NCBI GenBank assembly: GCA_001821915.1
Contig: MHOR01000010.1
Coordinates: forward strand, 1 to 31,476
Length of the DNA: 31,476 bases
DNA from: Candidatus Staskawiczbacteria bacterium RIFCSPHIGHO2_02_FULL_34_10
Lineage (GTDB): Bacteria; Patescibacteriota; Minisyncoccia; Minisyncoccales; Staskawiczbacteraceae
Direction of reading: 5' to 3'
The notes beneath the pieces are model-generated. The model searched no databases, was not told where the DNA came from, and was given only the letters and a program-made list of their open reading frames with translations. Within the stretch, counting starts at the first letter, position 1. Every line of letters starts with the position of its first letter. This document shows positions 6,558 to 13,040 of this stretch, piece after piece. The translations under genes and the position numbers were made by a program.

Positions 6558-7385
6558 TTATTTACTCATTAAAAAATCGTATGCCTCTTTTACTTTTTTA
6601 AATTTTTCTTCAGCTTCTTTGTCGCCAATATTTCTATCAGGATGATATTCTCTAGCAAGGTTACGATATGCTTTTTTTATATCTTTTTCAGAAGCATTTG
6701 TTGTAATACCTAAAACGCTATAATAATCAACAAATACTTTTTCTCTTTTAGAATCTACTTTTTTTTGTTCTTGTTCTTCTCTTTCTTGCGTTTTTTCTTC
6801 ATTAATTATCTGTTGTTTTTTTAATAATTCTTCTATTTTATTTTTCAAACCGCCTTCTTTAGGAACATCCTCCAAATTGTAATTAATATGACGGTTATTA
6901 ATGTAGTCCCCAAAGCGTTTTGACCAATCGGGTGAAAGATTCATCATGGTTCTGTTAATTTCATTAATACGATGTATTGTCTGTACAATTAGTTGACCTC
7001 CAAATTTACCTCGGAAAAAACCGCCATTTTTCAATGAAAATCCAAAACCCTTCCTTATTGGTTTTAAAATATCTATTAATTCTTCAAGACTATTCGCACT
7101 TTTAATCTTGCTCTCAATTGTTTCTTTTTCTATTTTTACATCCTTACTTTCTTCTTCTGATTGAGGCTGAATTTCTTTTTCAAAACTATTATTTATTTTT
7201 TCTTTCAATTGATGAATTTCTTCTTTCTTATTCTCTTTTGGGACTTTAGGTGCTCTTTCTTGTAAGATTTTTATTCGCCTTAATACAAGATTATTGACTT
7301 CCTGATTGACTTCTTGATTAGTTGACTCGGAATCTGGTGGAAGTACAACTTCTTGAGAACCTGACTCTATTTTATTCTTTGGCAT
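6558..7385 (-). CDS. J-domain protein with J-domain at the C-terminus
   Basis: The last 60 or so residues are a full J-domain: DYYSVLGI, KKAYRNLAREYHPD with the essential HPD, then KEAYDFLMSK. J-domains stimulate ATP hydrolysis by DnaK-type Hsp70. The rest of the protein is long and highly charged, rich in Lys and Glu, with predicted coiled or disordered stretches and no recognised domain. It has no Gly/Phe or zinc-finger region, so it is not DnaJ itself but a specialised co-chaperone. I chose the ATG at 7385; a GTG at 7403 would add six residues. The client is unknown. Confidence 0.82.
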   Translation of the reverse strand: MPKNKIESGSQEVVLPPDSESTNQEVNQEVNNLVLRRIKILQERAPKVPKENKKEEIHQLKEKINNSFEKEIQPQSEEESKDVKIEKETIESKIKSANSLEELIDILKPIRKGFGFSLKNGGFFRGKFGGQLIVQTIHRINEINRTMMNLSPDWSKRFGDYINNRHINYNLEDVPKEGGLKNKIEELLKKQQIINEEKTQEREEQEQKKVDSKREKVFVDYYSVLGITTNASEKDIKKAYRNLAREYHPDRNIGDKEAEEKFKKVKEAYDFLMSK

Positions 7386-7437
7386 AATACTTTTATTTAC
7401 CACTTATGTTTTGAGTATACCAAATTTTACAGAAAAG

Positions 7438-8616
7438 TTAAATCTCCCCCTTTTTTATCTTTGCTCTGATTTCTTCCACAAAATTATTAAAATAATAAAG
7501 ATTATGGAATGTGAGTAATCGCAATGCGGTTATCTCATGGGCTCGCAATAAATGACAAATATAATCTTTTTTATAAATCAAGCAAACACCACACACGCAA
7601 CCTTTATCTAATGGCTCGCGCTTTTTTAAAAATTTAATTTGTTTTAAATCCAATCTGCCTTCACTGGTAAATGCAAGCCCACGCCTGGCGTAATGAGTTG
7701 GAGCTATGCAATCAAAGGTATCAATACCAGATTTTATTATTTTTTCCATATCTTCTAAGTGACCAATTCCTAATAAATGTCGCGGCTTTCTTTCGGGCAA
7801 TTCACGCACCACCCAGTCTAACATTTTTGGCATTTGCCTTTTATCATCGCCAAATTCTCCGCCAATGCCAAAACCGTCAAAAGGCAAACTCCCAATAAAT
7901 TTGGCAGATTCTTGCCGTAAATCTTTAAATTTCCCGCCCTGTACAATTCCATATAATGCTTGCTTGGAATTTTTAGCCTTCAAACAAATTTGCGCCCACT
8001 GGTGCGTTTTTTCCAATGATTTTTTTGTGTATTCATAATTGGCAATCGGAGAAGTGCATTCATCAAAAGTAAAAATAATATCAGCCCCCAACTGTTCTTG
8101 TATTCTAATTGATTCTTTGGGCCCTAAAAATAACTTTTCGCCGTCTAATGGTGAATTAAAATATACCCCGTCCTGCATAATCTTAATTCTTTGTGGCTGT
8201 GTGCCATATTTTATTTCATCAGTAAGCCTGAGAATCGACGGCCGTCGATTATCAGGTTTGCTTATTATTTCCCTTTTTTTCAATATTTTACCTATCCCAA
8301 AATCTTTTCCAAAACCCAAAGAAAACACTTGGAATCCGCCAGAATCTGTCATTAATGGCTTTTTCCAATTCATAAATGTGTGCAAGCCACCAGCCTTTTC
8401 TACCACTTTTTCTCCTGGCTTTAAATGCAAGTGAAACGTATTAGCAATTAAAATTTGGGATTTTGTTTGTTCAACCTCTTGACTAGTTAGTGTCTTTACA
8501 GTAGCTTGCGTAGCAACAGGAACAAAACACGGAGTCTCAACAACTCCGTGACTTGTTTCCATAAATCCTAATCTGGCATTACTTATTTTAGATTTTTTTA
8601 ATATTTTAAAATTCAT
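7438..8616 (-). CDS. tgt: tRNA-guanine transglycosylase
   Basis: Exchanges guanine-34 for preQ1 in tRNAs with GUN anticodons, leading to queuosine. The catalytic motif DSGGFQVFS starts with D91. GIVQGG and the nucleophile region DTFDCIAPTHYARRG are present. The zinc site is formed by the cysteines and histidine of CVCGVCLIYKKDYICHLLRAHE (part shown). The length of 392 residues is normal, and all expected motifs are intact. No other queuosine genes are in the window, so precursor supply (synthesis or salvage) is open. Confidence 0.96.
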   Translation of the reverse strand: MNFKILKKSKISNARLGFMETSHGVVETPCFVPVATQATVKTLTSQEVEQTKSQILIANTFHLHLKPGEKVVEKAGGLHTFMNWKKPLMTDSGGFQVFSLGFGKDFGIGKILKKREIISKPDNRRPSILRLTDEIKYGTQPQRIKIMQDGVYFNSPLDGEKLFLGPKESIRIQEQLGADIIFTFDECTSPIANYEYTKKSLEKTHQWAQICLKAKNSKQALYGIVQGGKFKDLRQESAKFIGSLPFDGFGIGGEFGDDKRQMPKMLDWVVRELPERKPRHLLGIGHLEDMEKIIKSGIDTFDCIAPTHYARRGLAFTSEGRLDLKQIKFLKKREPLDKGCVCGVCLIYKKDYICHLLRAHEITALRLLTFHNLYYFNNFVEEIRAKIKKGEI

Positions 8617-8646
8617 CTTATTCTTAATGTATTTTTAACTTTGTTC

Positions 8647-8696
8647 TTAAGATGTGGCAGAATTGCGACGATCGTCGCAATTCTGCCACATCTTAA
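8647..8696. repeat. 50-bp perfect palindrome without a loop
   Basis: Every base from 8647 to 8671 is mirrored by its complement from 8672 to 8696, centred on GACGATCGTC. The arms run TTAAGATGTGGC inward from each end. There is no T-run beyond either end, so it is a poor intrinsic terminator. It lies 30 bases upstream of the tgt start and 18 bases after the GerMN stop. It is more GC-rich than its surroundings. Confidence 0.95.
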
Positions 8697-8713
8697 AATT
8701 CACTAGATTTAAA

Positions 8714-9571
8714 TTATGGTTGTAGTATGTCTTCTGTTGCACTATTGATAGATATAACCACACTTTTAATAGTTGAAAATTGTTTTAACGTTTCTGTTAT
8801 TTGAGCTCTTATTGCTTGCACTTTACACGACCCCGCCACTCCTTTTCCTAATTCTTCATTAAAGTCAACTTTTGCAACTCCATTCTCTATAACTAAACTT
8901 TGTATTTTTATTCCTTTATTTAGACTAGTAGAAAATCCCGCATGCTGCTCTGAAACCGTAGGACCTTTTAATAATTCTTCTAAGGCTACTCGTGCAACAG
9001 CAGTAGTTTTTAGAATCTCTCTATTTACTGAAAACACTTTAGTACATGATATATTAGCATCCATTTGATTATTATTAAAATATGCCCTTACTATAATTTT
9101 TTCTGAAGAACTTTTTATTAATTTAATAAGCAAGGTAAGTGTTTTGTTCCTTTCTAATTCCCCGCTTGGATTTTCATTATAAAACACCAATTTTCCCGAC
9201 CCTTCACCTGAATAATCAAACCAAAGTGTAGTCTCAAAATCAATTTTAGCTTGCATCCATTCTCCTTTGGCGGTAAGTATTGCCATACCTAATTCATTGT
9301 TTTTTTCATCAAATAACTTAACGGTTCCCACTTGGCCTTCAAATCCAATCCAACCATTGCCATTAACAATCCCGGTAATTTTTAAAGGAGAAGCAATGAC
9401 TTCGTCTTGCGTCGGAGTTATAACATGAATGCCAGGATCGTTTTTGACAACAGGAATATTTGTATTGGTATTAGTAATTTGATCCATGCCTAAAAAACGT
9501 GCATACAAAACAAAAACCAATACTGCAAGAAATACTATTATTGATAAAATTAAAAAAAGTTTTTGCTTCAT
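8714..9571 (-). CDS. Gmad2/GerMN domain exported protein
   Basis: A 285-residue protein with an N-terminal hydrophobic helix (about 5-25) that acts as an anchor or uncleaved signal. Next comes an Ig-like Gmad2 domain (about 47-150, with VITPTQDEVIASPLKITG and GEWMQAKIDF). A GerMN domain follows (about 158-280, including ALEELLKGPT and AKVDFNEELG). GerMN and Gmad2 occur together in surface proteins of non-sporeformers as well. A cell-surface role, perhaps in envelope binding, is inferred. There is no lipobox cysteine after the helix. Confidence 0.82.
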   Translation of the reverse strand: MKQKLFLILSIIVFLAVLVFVLYARFLGMDQITNTNTNIPVVKNDPGIHVITPTQDEVIASPLKITGIVNGNGWIGFEGQVGTVKLFDEKNNELGMAILTAKGEWMQAKIDFETTLWFDYSGEGSGKLVFYNENPSGELERNKTLTLLIKLIKSSSEKIIVRAYFNNNQMDANISCTKVFSVNREILKTTAVARVALEELLKGPTVSEQHAGFSTSLNKGIKIQSLVIENGVAKVDFNEELGKGVAGSCKVQAIRAQITETLKQFSTIKSVVISINSATEDILQP

Positions 9572-9617
9572 AATCTTATATTAGACTGCATTTCACAGAA
9601 AATCAAATTTAAAATTG

Positions 9618-9645
9618 TTGACAGCTTATAAATAAAAAGTATAAT
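9618..9645 (+). promoter_or_regulatory. Sigma70-type promoter upstream of the CxxC mini-gene
   Basis: TTGACA (9618-9623), a 16-base spacer, and TATAAT (9640-9645). Both boxes match consensus perfectly. It would give a leader of about 190 bases before the ATG at 9842. Confidence 0.75.
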
Positions 9646-9754
9646 GGATATAGACAATAAGTCGTTCAATAGTATTGCGGCTTTTCGTCATAATCCTGTA
9701 TTTATATTAAAATATAATACAGAGAAAGGTCGTTATATTATTTAATGAGCAAAA

Positions 9755-9825
9755 GTGAATTAAACTCCGCCCTCTATGCTGAACAAGAATCATTAAGCTT
9801 AGAGGGCGGGGTTATAAATATTCAC
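9755..9825 (+). promoter_or_regulatory. Structured 5' leader hairpin
   Basis: GTGAAT (9755-9760) pairs with ATTCAC (9820-9825). Inside, ACTCCGCCCTCTA (9764-9776) pairs with TAGAGGGCGGGGT (9800-9812), with one GU pair. The stem ends 16 bases before the start codon and has no T-run, so it is a leader structure rather than a terminator. It does not match any riboswitch that I recognise. Confidence 0.6.
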
Positions 9826-9841
9826 TTCGTTTATAGTTATA

Positions 9842-10024
9842 ATGTTTAATAAAGACAATAATAGCAGGGGCAGTTTTGGTCCTCGCGAGATGGTAAAAGG
9901 AAACTGGAAATGCGGAGAATGTGGCGTAGAAATCACAGAACTTCCTTTTGAACCAGCTCCAGACAGACCAATCTATTGTAGAGAATGCTGGTCTAAAAAA
10001 AGACCTCCAAGATTCAATCGCTAA
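9842..10024 (+). CDS. CxxC-x18-CxxC mini zinc protein
   Basis: A 60-residue protein. The basic, Gly-rich N-terminus (RGSFGPREMVKGNWK) leads into C24-x2-C27, 18 residues including LPFEP and RPIYC, then C46-x2-C49, and a basic tail. This is a small zinc-binding family common in Patescibacteria, with the GPREM lead-in often conserved. Function is unproven; a nucleic-acid role is plausible from its charge. It has its own strong promoter, a long structured leader and a strong terminator, so it is a single-gene unit. No clear Shine-Dalgarno precedes the ATG. Confidence 0.8.
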   Translation: MFNKDNNSRGSFGPREMVKGNWKCGECGVEITELPFEPAPDRPIYCRECWSKKRPPRFNR

Positions 10025-10038
10025 TACTTAGCGATTCT

Positions 10039-10081
10039 ACAACAAAAAACGGCACAGTTCATAAGTGCCGTTTTTTGTTGT
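10039..10081. terminator. Terminator of the CxxC mini-gene
   Basis: A 17-base stem, ACAACAAAAAACGGCAC with GTGCCGTTTTTTGTTGT, around a nine-base loop, 15 bases after the stop codon. T-rich on both strands. Confidence 0.85.
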
Positions 10082-10083
10082 AT

Positions 10084-10248
10084 TAGACCTATTACTTAAT
10101 AAAATTCGTTATGAAAATTAAATATTTTGAAGATAAAAATTAGAAAAACAACGAGGTTTATCAGCAAAGTGATAAGCCGAGGAGATTTTATAATTTTACA
10201 GCCAAAATATTTAAGTTGTAATAGAATTATTATTAGGCAATAGGTCTA
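10084..10248. mobile_element. MITE-like palindromic element with TAGACC...GGTCTA ends
   Basis: The outer arms (10084-10107 and about 10224-10248) begin TAGACCTATT and end AATAGGTCTA, with a few mismatches inside. A second perfect stem pairs TTAAATATTTTG (10118-10129) with CAAAATATTTAA (10203-10214). A third, TTTATCA with TGATAAG, caps the centre near 10157-10176. The whole 165 bp folds as one long hairpin. It starts right after the preceding terminator and ends one base from the SDR stop codon. There is no reading frame, so it would be nonautonomous if mobile. Confidence 0.55.
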
Positions 10249-10249
10249 T

Positions 10250-11005
10250 CTATGCAATAGTTCTACCGCCATCAATAGTTAAAATTTGACCTGTAACAAA
10301 GTCCGCTTCTAAAAGATATACTACTCCTTTTGCAATTTCATCAGCGCCTCCCCACCTTTGTAATAAAGTTTTACTTAAAACTTCTTTATTATCTTCTTCA
10401 CTTAAGTCAGGTGGCCTCAATATTGGACCTGGAGCTATGGCATTTACTAAAACGTAAGGAGCTAATTCTTTTGCTAAAGATTTTGTAAGTCCCACAACTG
10501 CAGATTTTGCAACATTATAAGCTAAATAATCTTTATAAGGACGAGTTAATACCGACCAATCAGAAAAGAAAATCATTTTTCCCTTCATATTACTAACTTG
10601 CCCTGAGCTCTTGCCCTGAGCAGATCCGAAGGATGTCGAAGGGTTTTTTAACATTTCATCTCCCGCAATTTTCCCAAATAAAAATGAGCTTTTTGCAATA
10701 ATATTCATATTTCTATCAAAATGTTCTTCATTAAGTCCTTCCCATTCGCTCTTTTGATAAATAGCAGCCATATGAACTACACAATCAACGCTACCAAATT
10801 TATCTTTTGCAGTTTTTATAACGTTTTCAATATCCTCTTTTTTTGAAACATCAGCTTTAACTGGAAAACCTAAAGAACCCGCCTCATCTGACGAATTTAA
10901 ATATGTTATTACAAGATTAGCGCCTTTTTCTTTTAAAACCTCGGCAACTTTTTGCCCAATTCTTGCGGCTCCCGTTAAAATTATTGTTTTACCTTTTAAA
11001 TCCAT
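10250..11005 (-). CDS. Short-chain dehydrogenase/reductase
   Basis: A 251-residue Rossmann-fold NAD(P)-dependent oxidoreductase. The cofactor motif TGAARIG is at 11-17, and the catalytic residues are S148, Y163 and K167 (YNVAK). The end, TGQILTIDGGRTIA, is typical of the classical SDR family and resembles FabG- and pteridine-reductase-like members. The substrate is unknown. Residues 121-137 (NPSTSFGSAQGKSSGQ) are encoded by a compound REP-like insertion just before the strand that carries S148. The start overlaps the alkD end by 17 bases, suggesting coupled translation. Confidence 0.88.
   Translation of the reverse strand: MDLKGKTIILTGAARIGQKVAEVLKEKGANLVITYLNSSDEAGSLGFPVKADVSKKEDIENVIKTAKDKFGSVDCVVHMAAIYQKSEWEGLNEEHFDRNMNIIAKSSFLFGKIAGDEMLKNPSTSFGSAQGKSSGQVSNMKGKMIFFSDWSVLTRPYKDYLAYNVAKSAVVGLTKSLAKELAPYVLVNAIAPGPILRPPDLSEEDNKEVLSKTLLQRWGGADEIAKGVVYLLEADFVTGQILTIDGGRTIA
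10597..10643 (-). repeat. Compound in-frame REP-like insertion in the SDR gene
   Basis: Two CTTGCCCTGAGC units are followed by two units of the CCGAAGGA/TCGAAGGG type. The coding strand gives STSFGSAQGKSSGQ, with pieces of the element read in all three frames. Confidence 0.8.
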
Positions 11006-11678
11006 ATATTTTATTTTTAATTTTATTACTTTCTAATTCTCTGATTGCATTATTTGCAATCCATTTTGCGCTCTTAGAATTAATGTTATATATTTCTTTT
11101 GCTAATATTATCACCTTTTTATGTAAATTCTTATTTTTTTTTCCAATCTGCCGTAATGCCCAATTTACCGCTTTTTTTATAAAATTTCTTTCATCAACGG
11201 ATTCTTTTTTTATTAAAGGAAAAAATGCCAAAAAATCTTTATCAATCATTTCCTTATTATGAACCGCTAAACAAGCCATTAAAGTAAATGCCGTCCTTTT
11301 TACAAATTCCTTTTTTCTTTTTGCCAGCGCAAAAATTTTTTTATAAACAAATTTTGTTTTATCAAACAAATTACCGCACACTTGGTCACAAATATCCCAC
11401 GAATCAAAATCCAAAATCCACTTTTCAAATTGTTTTTTTGTTATCTTTTCTGGTTCATCAATAAATCCGGCTAACAATCTTGCTTCGTGGATTTTTGCCT
11501 CCCATAGTTTTAAAGCCAAACTATGGTTTTTTCCTATTGATTTTGCAATTTTCCTTAATTTTGGAACTGGTATTCCATACACTTTTGTTTTTGGCTTTAT
11601 CCCAAAGCGCGACATTCCCTTTGCGAACTTTTTATTTTTTAAAAATTCTAGTTTTTCTAAAACTTCTTCGTATTGCAT
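10989..11678 (-). CDS. DNA alkylation repair protein, AlkD-like HEAT-repeat glycosylase
   Basis: A 229-residue all-helical protein of the AlkD family, which excises alkylated bases such as 3- and 7-methylpurines from DNA. Diagnostic segments are YGIPVPKLRKIAK, the helix with EARLLAGFID, DSWDICDQVCGNL, and the C-terminal FIKKAVNWALRQIGK. The W-D and R residues that face the lesion in AlkD are present in these motifs. Length is complete. It overlaps the SDR gene downstream by 17 bases; a functional link between the two is not evident. Confidence 0.9.
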   Translation of the reverse strand: MQYEEVLEKLEFLKNKKFAKGMSRFGIKPKTKVYGIPVPKLRKIAKSIGKNHSLALKLWEAKIHEARLLAGFIDEPEKITKKQFEKWILDFDSWDICDQVCGNLFDKTKFVYKKIFALAKRKKEFVKRTAFTLMACLAVHNKEMIDKDFLAFFPLIKKESVDERNFIKKAVNWALRQIGKKNKNLHKKVIILAKEIYNINSKSAKWIANNAIRELESNKIKNKIYGFKR

Positions 11679-11744
11679 AAATCTATTATATCTTTTAAAT
11701 AATTTTTTGCCAACCCACTAAAAGGCAGACAAAAAAAATAGAAA

Positions 11745-11788
11745 GACATAGATAGATAAAAAGACATAGATAGATGACATAAATAGAT
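11745..11788 (+). repeat. Three iterons upstream of the heptad-repeat gene
   Basis: GACATAGATAGAT at 11745-11757 and 11763-11775, then GACATAAATAGAT at 11776-11788. The starts are 18 and 13 bases apart. The third copy's last T is the first base of the -35 box. This looks like a binding array for a regulator of the next promoter. Confidence 0.65.
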
Positions 11789-11816
11789 TGACAGAATAAT
11801 AAAAATCAAGTAAGAT
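11788..11816 (+). promoter_or_regulatory. Promoter of the heptad-repeat gene
   Basis: TTGACA (11788-11793), a 17-base spacer, and TAAGAT (11811-11816). A Shine-Dalgarno GGAG (11843-11846) lies five bases before the ATG at 11852. Confidence 0.75.
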
Positions 11817-11851
11817 AGTTTCAGCCCCTTAAACCTTTTACCGGAGACGCC

Positions 11852-12589
11852 ATGAACATGAAAGAAGGTATGAGAGAATTAATACTCTCTCAATTAGAAA
11901 AACGCAGTAAAAAAACACTCATTAATATCAAAAAACTAACTCGTTACAACCGTTTTACTTCTGATAAAAAGAAGCTTTACGGAAATGCGCAAAATATTTC
12001 TGGAGATGCCCTAAGAATCTGGGGCGATTGCTCCAACATATCAGGCAACGTTTCTTGCATTTCGGGAAATATTAGCTGGATGCGAGGTGATGTATCCAAT
12101 ATGGATGGAGATGTCAGCCTTTTATTTGGAGACATCAATGATATTACTGGAAATGTATCCAATCTTTCGGGAAATGCTAACGGTTTGTGGGGAGATGTCA
12201 CAAGAATAAAAGGCAATATTACCGCCATTATTGGAGATGTCAGCGGCCTCTGTGGCGACTGTTCAGGAATTGCTGGAGATATTTCTCACATCAAGGGAGA
12301 TCTTTCCGGCATCTGCGGAGATTTTTCCCATATTCTAGGCGACGTAACCAACATACGCGGAGATGTTACAAGCATTCAAGGCAACGTCTCTTATCTCTTG
12401 GGAGATGTTTCTAATATACGCGGAAATGTTTCCCGTCTTTTTGGAGATCTTACAAAAATTTCGGGTGATGTTTCCGGAATATCTGGAGATGTTTCAGAAA
12501 TTTGCGGTAATATGACAAATATTAAAGCCGATGCTAAAGAAATTCTTGCGCTAATATGCCAAAGTGGAATAAAGCTTCTACGCGCCTAA
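11852..12589 (+). CDS. Heptapeptide-repeat beta-solenoid protein
   Basis: 245 residues. A basic helical N-terminus (1-43) precedes 27 tandem seven-residue units (44-232) of the form G-[DN]-[VI]-[ST]-x-[IL]-x, for example GDVSGIC and GNVSRLF. A 13-residue tail follows. Unlike five-residue pentapeptide repeats (A-[DN]-L-x-x), the period is exactly seven. The alternation of small, polar and buried aliphatic positions suggests a regular beta-solenoid with a Gly-Asp/Asn turn in each unit. There is no signal peptide, so it is probably cytoplasmic. Five of the units carry a Cys. Function is unknown; similar GDVSxIx arrays occur in environmental and phage proteins. It has its own promoter and terminator on the strand opposite its neighbours. 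Confidence 0.8.
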   Translation: MNMKEGMRELILSQLEKRSKKTLINIKKLTRYNRFTSDKKKLYGNAQNISGDALRIWGDCSNISGNVSCISGNISWMRGDVSNMDGDVSLLFGDINDITGNVSNLSGNANGLWGDVTRIKGNITAIIGDVSGLCGDCSGIAGDISHIKGDLSGICGDFSHILGDVTNIRGDVTSIQGNVSYLLGDVSNIRGNVSRLFGDLTKISGDVSGISGDVSEICGNMTNIKADAKEILALICQSGIKLLRA

Positions 12590-12600
12590 ATTATAAAAAA

Positions 12601-12634
12601 ACCTTTTGGTTACCGCCAAAAGGTTTTTCTTTTT
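12601..12634 (+). terminator. Terminator of the heptad-repeat gene
   Basis: ACCTTTTGG pairs with CCAAAAGGT around TTACCG, followed by TTTTCTTTTTT. A-rich on the other side, so it may also serve atpC, which ends at 12656 on the minus strand. Confidence 0.8.
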
Positions 12635-12655
12635 TAGGTTTTAATTTGCTATTTA

Positions 12656-12922
12656 TTATTCAACAATACAACGAACCTCGTTACCTTCGCGAACTTCCAA
12701 AAATCCTGAATTGATTTCAAAAAAATGTTCTTTGCCCTGAGTCATGCCGAAGGGTTTTTCCATAACCTTCATAATTCCCTTTGTTAAAACTCCAATAAAA
12801 GTTTCGTGATTATCCAACACGGTTATTTCTCCTATTGCTGTTTTGCAATTTAAAAGTTCCGCTTCTCCGGAAAATAACACTTTTTTTAATGAATATATTG
12901 ATAGCTTCATAACGAATTTCAA
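12656..12922 (-). CDS. atpC: F1 ATP synthase epsilon subunit, short form
   Basis: The 88 residues cover only the N-terminal beta-sandwich of the epsilon subunit (VLFSGEAELLNCKTAIGEITVLDNHE). The usual C-terminal helical hairpin, which inhibits ATP hydrolysis in many bacteria, is missing (typical length 130-140). The enzyme may therefore lack epsilon-type inhibition. Residues in KPFGMTQGKE come from an inserted REP-like element. It is the last gene of the atp operon, with a large stutter repeat between it and atpD. Confidence 0.88.
   Translation of the reverse strand: MKFVMKLSIYSLKKVLFSGEAELLNCKTAIGEITVLDNHETFIGVLTKGIMKVMEKPFGMTQGKEHFFEINSGFLEVREGNEVRCIVE
12732..12754 (-). repeat. In-frame REP-like insertion in atpC
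   Basis: TTGCCCTGAGTC, then ATGCCGAAGGG, on the plus strand; coding-strand reading PFGMTQGK, the same frame as in atpD and atpG. Confidence 0.8.
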
Positions 12923-13035
12923 ATTTCAAATTTTTAATTTCGATTAAATTTTAAATGAATTAATTTTTAAAACGTGTTTAGAAAATTTGTTAATTCGATT
13001 TTTATTCAAAATTCATAATTCAAAATTCAGAATTC
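12911..13035. repeat. Stutter palindrome, AATTTCAAATTT word (atpD-atpC gap)
   Basis: The left half carries AATTTCAAATTTC and AATTTTAAATGAATT words. The right half (12990-13035) carries AAAATTCATAATTC and similar complements. About 118 bases between two genes of one operon. Confidence 0.65.
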
Positions 13036-13040
13036 CAAAA

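Noticed and set aside
8647..8696. Simple rho-independent terminator for the GerMN gene
   Set aside because: The palindrome has no loop and no T-run on either strand.
9644..9745. A 33-codon ATG frame right after the TATAAT box at 9640
   Set aside because: The start would lie upstream of the expected transcription start, has no Shine-Dalgarno, and the peptide shows no family feature.
11977..12228. Minus-strand frame of 83 codons within the heptad-repeat gene
   Set aside because: It is a shadow caused by the seven-codon period of the plus-strand gene, which has promoter, Shine-Dalgarno and terminator.
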